Source of the DNA: an uncultured Erysipelotrichaceae bacterium
Lineage (GTDB): Bacteria > Bacillota_I > Bacilli_A > Erysipelotrichales > Coprobacillaceae
Direction of reading: 5' to 3'
Length of the DNA stretch: 6,447 nt
NCBI GenBank assembly: GCA_900317015.1
Contig: ONFH01000107.1
Span: forward strand, 1 to 6,447
Made by a program: the position numbers and the translations under genes. How positions within the stretch are numbered: position 1 is the stretch's first letter; each line of letters starts with the position of its first letter. Below are positions 1 to 6,274 of this stretch, piece after piece. The notes beneath the pieces are model-generated. The model ran no database searches and was not told the origin of the DNA. It saw only the letters and a program-made list of their open reading frames with translations.

Positions 1-20
1 AAGATAAGAATATGAAAACA

Positions 21-68
21 GTGTAAAACAATACTATCTCAACATGCTAGGCTAGTACTGTTTTACAC
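21..68. repeat. 15-bp imperfect inverted repeat of unknown role
   Basis: The arms GTGTAAAACAATACT (21-35) and AGTACTGTTTTACAC (54-68) are complementary except at one position and are separated by 18 bases. The dyad lies beyond the terminator of the GGDEF gene. Neither strand has a real T-tract after it, so it is a poor intrinsic terminator; on the minus strand only TGTTTT follows. It could be an operator, a recombination site or a structured RNA belonging to a gene outside the window. The repeat is plain in the sequence; its role is unknown. Confidence 0.6.
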
Positions 69-102
69 AGGAATTGGTAAAGACCCTCTTTTTTCTTGAA
101 GC

Positions 103-125
103 AAAAAAAGAGGCGAAATGCCTCT
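103..125 (-). terminator. Intrinsic terminator of the GGDEF-protein gene
   Basis: On the minus strand the stem AGAGGC/GCCTCT (arms 120-125 and 109-114) has a 5-base loop and runs straight into seven T residues (103-109). The stem begins at the last base of the TAA stop codon, so transcription would end immediately after the gene. The GAGG arm can also pair with CCTCTTTTTT at 85-94, giving a competing longer hairpin through 85-113. Confidence 0.85.
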
Positions 126-2302
126 TATCCAAATTTCTGATGATTTTTTTCCTTTTCGACGTAAAGAGCAGAATCGGCATGATCAAACAATGCTTGAAGA
201 TCTAATTCCTCCGTGATCTCAAATTCCACATAGCCAATGGAGGCATTGATCCGGTAGTCTTTGCATTTCAGTTTATTAAAGTCATCAAAACGCTGCTTGA
301 TTCTTATTGAATTCATCTCTTTCTCACGATGAGGCATGATGGCGAAGGCCGCAAACTCATCACCGCCAAAACGAGCCACAAGATCGGTCACGCGGAAACT
401 ATTACGTAAGACTTCAGCCACTTTATTGATCGCAAAGTCCCCTTCATTATGTCCATACGTATCATTGATGACTTTTAAACGATCAAGATCAATATAGTAG
501 AGATACGCATGCATACCATGATAGACATGAAATAATTCATTCATCTTTCGTAAGAAGCCACGACGATTTAACAGTCCTGTCAATTCATCATAATCCGCTT
601 CATGCTTTAATGCTTCATTATATTGTTCGATCAGATTTAAACGCTGTTTATTGACTGAAAGCAAGTTAAGGTACTTCGTCGCTAAACCAAGGCTCTCAGC
701 GGTCAGACAGGCTTCTTCTAACTGCTCCTCATGACATTCTAAAAGGACGAAGCCAAGGAGTTCATAACCGGCATAGAGTGCACACATCGTACACGTATGG
801 CCGCCATCATCAAGTGGTTTTAACATTGACTCTGGTTCACGTTTTTCAAAATCGTAATTCTTGATCTCATCACCAATAAACTCAGCCTTTATGAATAATT
901 CATGAGGGGTATAGTCCTTGATGGGGAATGGTTCATCTAAATAATAGAATGAAGCGTAGCCAAAACCAAGGGAATGAACGCACTTCATCATCTCCTGGAA
1001 GGCAGCTTCCTGATCATTTTCATGAAAAGCTGTCAAGGCAACGATTTTGAAGACATCTTCCTGACGCTGACTTCTTGAGGCATCCACTAATAGATCGATC
1101 TTATTAATAATTCTCGTAAACTGATCCGCATAATGAATATATTCACGATAGAGCTTCTTTTTACTATGTGCCTGCGTTAAGTAGTGATAAAAGTTCTTCA
1201 ATTTCTCATGAAAGCTCGTATAAGAGAAATAATTACAATATGCATATTTCTTCATGATCTTACGAATGATCTTTTCCCCATTTTTAGGATGTTCATCATG
1301 AAGCAGATCATCGGCCACTTTGACTAAGGCATGGATCAGATCATACAGTTCTTCATGATCTGAAACGACACATGAAGTGTAAATATATTCGGTGATCTCA
1401 TCGACTGGCAGTTCCTTCTTTGATGTTAATTCCAACATGCGCCAGTCTTCCAAAAGGAAGTTCTCTTCACAAGAACGACGACGGATCATGGTGGTTGGAT
1501 AAGTCGTGAATGATCTTGGTGCACCCTGGATGATATTCACAAGTTCGACCGCTGCTTCATAGCCAAGACGATAATAATCGACACCGATCGTCGATAAGGC
1601 AGGATCCATCAAGCGTGAGATGGGAAGATTCCCATAGCCCGTCACGGCAATGTCTTTGCCAACGTCTAAGCCTTCTTCATTGATGGCATCATAGATTGCC
1701 ATGGCAAACTGATCACTAGCCGCCATGATGCAATCGAGCTTAGGATCTTCTTCGATCATCGCTTTGGTCATGGCTTTGATATCATCGTTTATATGACAAC
1801 GTTTGATGATATAGGACGCATCACGTTTTTCTAGTTCTCTTTTACAAAAGGCTTCATCCTCTTCAATAGCCATACTCCCAGTATTGGCTAGAATCCCAAA
1901 ATGACGATACTTATGATCATCTAACAAATGATTCAATAAAGCAAAAATTCCATCATAATTCCTTTTGACACAGGGGATGTCTTCAAGATCAGCCCCTAGA
2001 CAAAGCAGTTTATGATGGTCGATGTGCTGTAAGAGAAAATCATAGGCTTCTTTATAGTCATCACCATGTCGTAAGCAGTCTACGGGCAAAATATAGCCAT
2101 CGATGCCCATACGTTCTAGCTGAATGATCATCTGGCAGACATAGTCTACGGACACACTTTCTTTATTCGCATTTAATAGCACAGGCACAAGAATCAAATT
2201 ATGTCCATACTCTTCAATAGCTGCACTGACGCCTCGCATAATATCCCGGTGTTCAGGAAATTGGTTCTCATCAGTAAACAGCACCACATTCATCTTATCC
2301 AT
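125..2302 (-). CDS. Soluble diguanylate cyclase with LacI-type (PBP1) sensor domain
   Basis: Predicted to make cyclic di-GMP from two GTP in the cytoplasm under control of a small ligand, probably a sugar. I choose the start at 2302 (725 aa, protein begins MDKMNVVLF) because AGGTG lies 6 bases upstream; the longer reading to 2338 adds 12 residues with no better ribosome site. Residues about 5-280 resemble the periplasmic-binding-protein-like effector domain of LacI/GalR regulators, including a VTGYGN...PALSTIGVD...GYEAA segment, but there is no helix-turn-helix head. Residues about 290-545 are helical and then GAF-like, with a CTMC pair at 504-507. A short helical linker (about 548-568) leads to a complete GGDEF domain: DELTGLLNRR at 572-581, DLD at 605-607, IND..GH at 612-618, GGDEF at 646-650. 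RVTD at 637-640 sits five residues before GGDEF, the position of the inhibitory I-site. No signal peptide or membrane segment is seen. It is a separate unit from the upstream beta-glucoside genes, with a terminator between them. The ligand is unknown; cyclase activity is inferred from intact motifs. Confidence 0.9.
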   Translation of the reverse strand: MDKMNVVLFTDENQFPEHRDIMRGVSAAIEEYGHNLILVPVLLNANKESVSVDYVCQMIIQLERMGIDGYILPVDCLRHGDDYKEAYDFLLQHIDHHKLLCLGADLEDIPCVKRNYDGIFALLNHLLDDHKYRHFGILANTGSMAIEEDEAFCKRELEKRDASYIIKRCHINDDIKAMTKAMIEEDPKLDCIMAASDQFAMAIYDAINEEGLDVGKDIAVTGYGNLPISRLMDPALSTIGVDYYRLGYEAAVELVNIIQGAPRSFTTYPTTMIRRRSCEENFLLEDWRMLELTSKKELPVDEITEYIYTSCVVSDHEELYDLIHALVKVADDLLHDEHPKNGEKIIRKIMKKYAYCNYFSYTSFHEKLKNFYHYLTQAHSKKKLYREYIHYADQFTRIINKIDLLVDASRSQRQEDVFKIVALTAFHENDQEAAFQEMMKCVHSLGFGYASFYYLDEPFPIKDYTPHELFIKAEFIGDEIKNYDFEKREPESMLKPLDDGGHTCTMCALYAGYELLGFVLLECHEEQLEEACLTAESLGLATKYLNLLSVNKQRLNLIEQYNEALKHEADYDELTGLLNRRGFLRKMNELFHVYHGMHAYLYYIDLDRLKVINDTYGHNEGDFAINKVAEVLRNSFRVTDLVARFGGDEFAAFAIMPHREKEMNSIRIKQRFDDFNKLKCKDYRINASIGYVEFEITEELDLQALFDHADSALYVEKEKNHQKFG

Positions 2303-2308
2303 ATAAAT

Positions 2309-2313
2309 CACCT
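2309..2313 (-). promoter_or_regulatory. Ribosome binding site deciding the GGDEF-protein start
   Basis: AGGTG lies 6 bases upstream of the ATG at 2302 on the minus strand. The in-frame ATG codons further upstream (2338, 2332, 2329) have no comparable Shine-Dalgarno sequence, so this site favours the shorter protein. Confidence 0.7.
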
Positions 2314-2427
2314 GCTCCCATTTTACCATCATTGACATGTTATGCCTAGAATTCTTAAATATTTTCTTGCCAAATGACAGAATTTGATGACGTTCATAAT
2401 TTTCATTGATAAAAACAATATTTTTCT

Positions 2428-2444
2428 ATTTCACGGATTGAAAT
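2428..2444. repeat. 17-base palindrome, possible operator
   Basis: ATTTCA-CGGAT-TGAAAT is a perfect 6-bp inverted repeat around a 5-base centre, about 125 bases upstream of the GGDEF-protein start. Its position would suit a regulator binding site for that gene. It does not fit the cre consensus for catabolite control. No promoter next to it is clear, so the operator idea is only an inference. Confidence 0.3.
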
Positions 2445-2592
2445 TTACACTCTATCGAAAGACTTTTTATAGGAAAATCGTCCTTAATATACGTTATTTT
2501 ATCCGTATTTTTAAGCCTTCGAGGTCACATAAATTCATAAGTTGAAACCACTTTCATAAATAAGTGACTATACTAGTACATGAAAGGAACAG

Positions 2593-2628
2593 ATGACTAC
2601 CCTTGATATGAAATGTCGATCCCTTTAG
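2593..2628 (+). CDS. Possible 11-codon leader peptide (speculative)
   Basis: The plus-strand frame reads MTTLDMKCRSL and ends at TAG. AAAGGAA lies just upstream of the ATG (2583-2589), a plausible though slightly close ribosome site. TATACT at 2569-2574 could be a -10 box, but the nearest -35-like TTGAAA (2542-2547) is 21 bases away, which is too far for a standard promoter. A hairpin with a T-tract follows at 2730-2763. A frame this short arises easily by chance; I list it only because SD, frame and terminator occur in the right order. Confidence 0.12.
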   Translation: MTTLDMKCRSL

Positions 2629-2700
2629 CTTATCCAAAACCCTTAACAATCTAGCAAATCAATAAATAATATGACACCTTTTATATCATGTCCCTTTCCC

Positions 2701-2727
2701 CTTCCGTTTTCTTTCCTTTTACGGAAG
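2701..2727. repeat. 7-bp hairpin with pyrimidine loop
   Basis: CTTCCGT (2701-2707) and ACGGAAG (2721-2727) are perfectly complementary across a 13-base loop made only of T and C on the plus strand. It stands directly before the plus-strand terminator-like hairpin, so the two would form in tandem in a plus-strand transcript. No function is assigned. Confidence 0.35.
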
Positions 2728-2729
2728 CT

Positions 2730-2763
2730 ATGCAGTCCAAGAGATTGAACTGCATTTTTGTTT
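2730..2763 (+). terminator. Plus-strand intrinsic terminator-like hairpin
   Basis: ATGCAGT (2730-2736) pairs with ACTGCAT (2749-2755). Beyond one C/A mismatch, CAA/TTG extends the stem to ten pairs around a GAGA tetraloop. The tail after the stem is TTTTGTTT, as expected for termination of plus-strand transcription. No supported plus-strand gene precedes it, so it either ends a small unannotated transcript from this gap or blocks plus-strand read-through into the hydrolase region. Confidence 0.55.
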
Positions 2764-2769
2764 AGGCAT

Positions 2770-2798
2770 AAAAATGAGGCCTGTTTCTACAGACCTCA
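2770..2798 (-). terminator. Intrinsic terminator of the PTS/6-phospho-beta-glucosidase unit
   Basis: On the minus strand TGAGGTCTGT (2789-2798) pairs with ACAGGCCTCA (2775-2784) over ten positions, one of them a G-U wobble, around the tetraloop AGAA. TTTTT follows (2770-2774). It lies 9 bases past the hydrolase stop codon and would separate the sugar genes from the GGDEF-protein gene. Confidence 0.88.
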
Positions 2799-2807
2799 AA
2801 TATGATC

Positions 2808-4277
2808 TTAATCTAAATCTTCACCGTTAGAAGCGATGACTTTCTTATACCAGTAGAAGGAATCCTTACGGCTTCTTGCCATTGTCCCATTGCCTTCATC
2901 ATCCATGTCGACATAGATGAAGCCATAACGTTTACGCATTTCCCCAGTGCCGGCAGACACTAAGTCGATACAGCCCCAAGTCGTATAACCAATCAGGTCA
3001 ACGCCATGTTCAATAGCAATGTTCATTTCTTTAATATGTTCACGATAATATTCAATACGATAATCATCATGGATCGCACCATCTTCTTCGACTTTGTCAT
3101 AAGCGCCTAAGCCATTTTCCACGATCATGATTGGTAATTCATAACGATCATAGATGACTTCTAAATAGTAACGTAAGCCTTTAGGATCGAAAGCCCAGCC
3201 CCAGTCAGAATACGTTAGGTATTCATTACGCGCACCAGCAACGAAGTTACCAGAGACTTTATCTTTGACTTCATGAGTTGTTTCTAGTGAGCTCATGTAG
3301 TATGAGAATGTGTACATATCGACAACGCCACGTTCCAAGTCAAGAAGATCTTCTTGGGTGATGTCTAAATGTACATTGTGTTCATCCCATAAACGTTTCG
3401 CATATGTGCCATAGTAACCTTTACACTGCACGTCACCACAATAGAAGATGCCCTTTTCCCAGCCATAACGGTTGGCAAGCACATCATTTGGATCACAGGT
3501 AGCAGGATATCTGGTAATACCACAGATCATACAGCCGATCATATAATCAGGATTGATGGCATGACCGATCTGGACAGCTTTGGCACTTGCGACAAACTGA
3601 TGATGTAAGATTTGATAAGCCTTCTGATAATCTTCATCCGTAGACTTACGACCAAACATATCTAAGAACATAACGGTATTATTGATTTCATTGAATGTCA
3701 GCCAGTATTTGACTAAGCCGTTAAATTCTGTGAAGCAAGTTGTCGCAAAGCGAACATAGTAGTCGATTAAGTCACGGTTGAGCCAGCCGCCTTCATGTTC
3801 TTCTAAGTACAATGGTGTATCAAAATGCCAGATCGTCACTAATGGTTCAATATTATATTTCTTTAGTTCTAAGAAGACATGACGGTAGAATTCAAGACCT
3901 TCTTTATTTGGTTCTTTTTCAATCCCTTTTGGATAAATACGGCTCCATGAGATCGACATACGATATGTCTTAAAACCCATTTCCGCAAATAAAGCGATAT
4001 CTTCTTTATAATGATGATAGAAATCTACAGCCTTCTGATTTGGATAATGGAATTCATCAAAAACGGCATAATGTGCGCCTTCTGGTAATGGTTCTTTCTG
4101 TAATTTCTTGCAGTGATTGCCATCCTTATCCATATATGTTTCATAACGTGGTTCTTTTACCGATCCACCTGTCGTAACATCTGTTAAAGCCGGTCCACGG
4201 CCGCCTTCATTCCAGCCGCCTTCGACCTGGTTGGCAGCTGTGGCGCCGCCCCATAAAAATCCTTTTGGAAAACTCAT
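2808..4277 (-). CDS. GH1 6-phospho-beta-glucosidase
   Basis: Cytoplasmic glycoside hydrolase family 1 enzyme of the BglA/AscB type (EC 3.2.1.86). It cleaves beta-glucoside 6-phosphates delivered by a PTS permease into glucose 6-phosphate and glucose or an aglycone. The 489-residue length is normal and the family start FPKGFLWGGATAANQVEGG is intact. The catalytic acid/base is E197 in TFNEIN and the nucleophile is E387 in IVENG. S441, K449 and Y451 in the segment SAGTGEMRKRYG match the phosphate-binding S...K.Y pattern that separates phospho-glucosidases from plain beta-glucosidases. The start is firm: AGGAGG lies 6 bases before the ATG. The gene lies 77 bases downstream of the beta-glucoside PTS gene on the same strand, with a hairpin between them, and has its own terminator, so it is probably the last gene of that unit. 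No truncation or missing key residue is seen. The exact substrate (cellobiose, salicin, arbutin, gentiobiose) cannot be read from the sequence. Confidence 0.95.
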   Translation of the reverse strand: MSFPKGFLWGGATAANQVEGGWNEGGRGPALTDVTTGGSVKEPRYETYMDKDGNHCKKLQKEPLPEGAHYAVFDEFHYPNQKAVDFYHHYKEDIALFAEMGFKTYRMSISWSRIYPKGIEKEPNKEGLEFYRHVFLELKKYNIEPLVTIWHFDTPLYLEEHEGGWLNRDLIDYYVRFATTCFTEFNGLVKYWLTFNEINNTVMFLDMFGRKSTDEDYQKAYQILHHQFVASAKAVQIGHAINPDYMIGCMICGITRYPATCDPNDVLANRYGWEKGIFYCGDVQCKGYYGTYAKRLWDEHNVHLDITQEDLLDLERGVVDMYTFSYYMSSLETTHEVKDKVSGNFVAGARNEYLTYSDWGWAFDPKGLRYYLEVIYDRYELPIMIVENGLGAYDKVEEDGAIHDDYRIEYYREHIKEMNIAIEHGVDLIGYTTWGCIDLVSAGTGEMRKRYGFIYVDMDDEGNGTMARSRKDSFYWYKKVIASNGEDLD

Positions 4278-4283
4278 AACTAA

Positions 4284-4289
4284 CCTCCT
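4284..4289 (-). promoter_or_regulatory. Ribosome binding site of the 6-phospho-beta-glucosidase
   Basis: A perfect AGGAGG lies 6 bases before the ATG on the minus strand. It fixes the start and predicts strong translation independent of the PTS gene upstream. Confidence 0.85.
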
Positions 4290-4313
4290 CGTATGTGTTC
4301 TATTTTATAGTAA

Positions 4314-4339
4314 GAAAGGAAGCGATCGTGCTTCCTTTC
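4314..4339 (-). terminator. Intercistronic hairpin between PTS and hydrolase genes
   Basis: GAAAGGAAGC and GCTTCCTTTC form a perfect 10-bp stem with a 6-base loop, starting 15 bases after the PTS stop codon. On the minus strand the following bases are TTACTATAAAAT, without a good T-tract, so termination would be partial at best. It more likely modulates read-through, marks an RNA processing point or protects transcript ends, letting the hydrolase be expressed at a different level from the permease. Confidence 0.6.
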
Positions 4340-4354
4340 AAATTTAGAAATGAA

Positions 4355-6106
4355 TTAGTGAATGATCTTAATGATCTCATCACCAGCAGTGACTTTTCCT
4401 TCACTCACTGGTAAGACGTCTAATAAATCTCTTGTATTTGTGATGACAACAGGTGTCTGAGTTTCATAACCTGATTTCTTCACTAAGTCTAAGTCAACAT
4501 CAACTAATGGCTGACCTTTCTTGACATGTTCACCCTGCTGGATGTGAGCCTTAAAGCCTTTACCACCCATCTGAACTGTATCTAAACCAATATGAACTAA
4601 GACTTCAACACCAGTATCACTTGTAATACCGATGGCATGTAATGTTGGGAATAATGTTGTTACAGTGCCGTCACATGGCGCATAGAAATGACCATCTGAA
4701 GGAATAATCCCTAAACCAGAACCAAGTGCACCTTCAGCGAAAGCAGCATCTTTTAAATCTTTTAAGGCAACAACTTCACCAGCAACTGGTGCAGCAATTG
4801 ATTCAGGACCAGTGACTTCTTTAGGTGTCACAGTTTCAGCAGTGTTTGCTTCACTCTTATCAGACCATAACATGAATGTTAAGACAAATGAGATGACCAT
4901 TGCGATGGCAATACCAATTAACTGAATATACATACCACGTGGATCACCCTTTGGTGAGATGTAGTTCACGATCCCGAAGACTCCTAAACCACCCATGATG
5001 TAAGTAGGAGCATTCATAGCAGCTGTGAAAGCAGCACCGATTGCACCACCGATACATGAGATGAAGAATGGTTTCTTTTCAGCTAATGTGAAACCATAGA
5101 TTGATGGTTCAGTGACACCACAGATGCCAGATACAACAGCTGGTAAAGCTAAGCCTTTACGATCTGGATCTTTGATCTTTAAGAACATCGCAAATAATGC
5201 AGCAGTCTGTGCGAATGAACATACAAATGAAGAAGCAAGAATCGTATCAGAACCTAAAGTTGTAATGTTGATCATGGCAAGTGGAACTAATGCCCAATGT
5301 AAACCAAAGATGACAAAGATCTGCCAGAAGAAACCAACTAAAGCACCACCAACGACTGGTGACATCTTGAATAATGATGAGAAACCAGTAGATAATAAGT
5401 TTGTTAATAATGAGACAACTGGACCAATTAATAAAAAGCCGATTGGTAAAGAGATCAATAATACAAAGAATGGAACGAAGAAGTTCTGTAACATTTCAGG
5501 AACAACTTTCTTAGCCCATTTCTGGATCTTACCAGCTAAAGCAACGACAACTAATACTGGGACAACTGTGCTTGTGTAGTTACCAGTGATCCAAGGAATA
5601 CCAAAGAATGTCTTAAAGTAAGAACCGAAGATGCCTAATGAACCAATGGCTTTACCAGCAGCTTTTAAAGCATCTGTCTGAATCGTCGGATAACATAATG
5701 CAGCACCAATCAACATACCTGTAACAGGATTGACTTTGAATTTCTTAGCAGCTGAATACCCAAGCATCACTGGCATGAAATAGAAGACCGCATCACCGAT
5801 GGCATTTAACATCATGTAGCCACCAGTTGTTGCATAGCTAGCACCTAAAAGGAAGTTCAATAAAGCGTTGACACCTTTAATGATACCAGCGGCACACATT
5901 GGGCCTAAAATTGGTGAGAAGCATCCTGAAATAATATCGATCAGCTTATTGAAGATCCCCTGCTGAGTATCTTCCTCCTCTTCAGCAGCACCACCCTGAG
6001 CGATGCCGGCAACTTCACATACATCTGCATAAACGAATGGCACGTGGTTACCAATAACGACCTGGTACTGACCAGCTGAATGCATTACCGTAACGACACC
6101 CTTCAT
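4355..6106 (-). CDS. PTS beta-glucoside permease (IIBCA type) lacking most of IIB
   Basis: Membrane component of the phosphoenolpyruvate phosphotransferase system, glucose/glucoside family, which imports a beta-glucoside and phosphorylates it. The 583 residues are about 40-50 short of usual IIBCA proteins. Residues 1-34 are only the end of IIB (SAGQYQVVIGNHVP..Y); the part holding the phosphorylated cysteine (usually within an HCATRLRF-like motif) is missing. After an acidic linker (41-47) comes a full IIC domain, about 51-415, with many hydrophobic segments and the signature GVTEPSIYGFTL (330-341, Glu333). A linker leads to a complete IIA domain, about 435-583, with H490 (TLHAIGI) and the active histidine H505 in VHIGLDTV. 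The ATG at 6106 has no ribosome site. Immediately upstream all three minus-strand frames are closed by stops and none encodes IIB sequence, so a simple frameshift does not explain the loss. The gene may be a remnant cut at its 5' end, may borrow IIB from another permease, or may reflect a local assembly fault. The adjacent 6-phospho-beta-glucosidase supports the beta-glucoside assignment. Confidence 0.85.
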   Translation of the reverse strand: MKGVVTVMHSAGQYQVVIGNHVPFVYADVCEVAGIAQGGAAEEEEDTQQGIFNKLIDIISGCFSPILGPMCAAGIIKGVNALLNFLLGASYATTGGYMMLNAIGDAVFYFMPVMLGYSAAKKFKVNPVTGMLIGAALCYPTIQTDALKAAGKAIGSLGIFGSYFKTFFGIPWITGNYTSTVVPVLVVVALAGKIQKWAKKVVPEMLQNFFVPFFVLLISLPIGFLLIGPVVSLLTNLLSTGFSSLFKMSPVVGGALVGFFWQIFVIFGLHWALVPLAMINITTLGSDTILASSFVCSFAQTAALFAMFLKIKDPDRKGLALPAVVSGICGVTEPSIYGFTLAEKKPFFISCIGGAIGAAFTAAMNAPTYIMGGLGVFGIVNYISPKGDPRGMYIQLIGIAIAMVISFVLTFMLWSDKSEANTAETVTPKEVTGPESIAAPVAGEVVALKDLKDAAFAEGALGSGLGIIPSDGHFYAPCDGTVTTLFPTLHAIGITSDTGVEVLVHIGLDTVQMGGKGFKAHIQQGEHVKKGQPLVDVDLDLVKKSGYETQTPVVITNTRDLLDVLPVSEGKVTAGDEIIKIIH

Positions 6107-6159
6107 ATTTAAGTATAATCTATATGTAACAGATCATGAAATTAAGTGCCTTTTTCCAA

Positions 6160-6188
6160 GAAAAATGGCATGGACTTTAATCCATGCC
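6160..6188 (-). terminator. Intrinsic terminator just upstream of the PTS ORF
   Basis: On the minus strand GGCATGGA (6181-6188) and TCCATGCC (6167-6174) form a perfect 8-bp stem around TTAAAG, followed by ATTTTTCTT. The hairpin ends about 60 bases before the PTS ATG and would stop transcription entering the gene. It could be the terminator of a former or distant upstream gene, or a regulated leader terminator. I see no BglG/LicT-type RAT sequence overlapping it, so control by that antiterminator family is not supported. Confidence 0.8.
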
Positions 6189-6207
6189 TGATATTTCTTA
6201 TGCTTTG

Positions 6208-6237
6208 AAGTACAAGCTCGCTAAGCTAGCTTTACTT
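6208..6237 (-). repeat. Long imperfect hairpin upstream of the terminator
   Basis: On the minus strand AAGTAAAGCTAGC (6225-6237) pairs with GCGAGCTTGTACTT (6208-6221) around the loop TTA. There is one internal mismatch and one bulged base. It lies between the TATAAT box and the terminator stem, so a transcript from that box would carry both hairpins in tandem. It has no T-tract of its own. Confidence 0.5.
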
Positions 6238-6268
6238 AAATAGCCAAGTTTTCCTTCAAGTGTATTTC

Positions 6269-6274
6269 ATTATA
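6269..6274 (-). promoter_or_regulatory. Candidate -10 box (TATAAT)
   Basis: A perfect TATAAT occurs on the minus strand about 160 bases upstream of the PTS ATG. The hexamer 17 bases further upstream (CACCTT) is a poor -35, and there is no TG extension, so the promoter call is weak. If used, its transcript would start near 6262 and pass through both hairpins before reaching the PTS gene. Confidence 0.3.

Larger units (their letters stand above)
2303..2769. other. AT-rich intergenic region without a supported gene
   Basis: This gap between the hydrolase terminator and the GGDEF-protein start should hold the minus-strand promoter of the GGDEF gene, but I see no convincing -35/-10 pair. It contains a 17-base palindrome (2428-2444), a CTTTCAT/ATGAAAG inverted repeat (2551-2586), a CTTCCGT/ACGGAAG hairpin (2701-2727) and a plus-strand terminator-like hairpin (2730-2763). 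Only very short reading frames are present. No tRNA, known riboswitch or mobile-element end was recognised. Confidence 0.6.

Noticed and set aside
125..2302. LacI-family transcription factor
   Set aside because: The protein begins directly at the first strand of the effector domain (MNVVLFTDENQ) with no helix-turn-helix, and the C-terminus is a GGDEF enzyme domain.
2303..2338. Upstream start of the GGDEF protein at 2338
   Set aside because: The extra 12 residues (MSMMVKWEQVIY) are not typical of a LacI-type effector domain start, and the good Shine-Dalgarno AGGTG serves the ATG at 2302. Not fully excluded.
2428..2444. Catabolite-responsive (cre) site
   Set aside because: The palindrome ATTTCACGGATTGAAAT lacks the central CG with TG...CA flanks in the required spacing.
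2303..2807. c-di-GMP (GEMM) riboswitch or other known riboswitch in the large gap
   Set aside because: The conserved GEMM elements were not found on either strand by eye, and the hairpins present are simple stems.
5112..5579. 155-codon plus-strand open frame opposite the PTS gene
   Set aside because: It lies wholly inside the IIC coding region on the other strand, its product is of low complexity (rich in N, K, T and P), there is no ribosome site, and the minus-strand frame is a clear family match.
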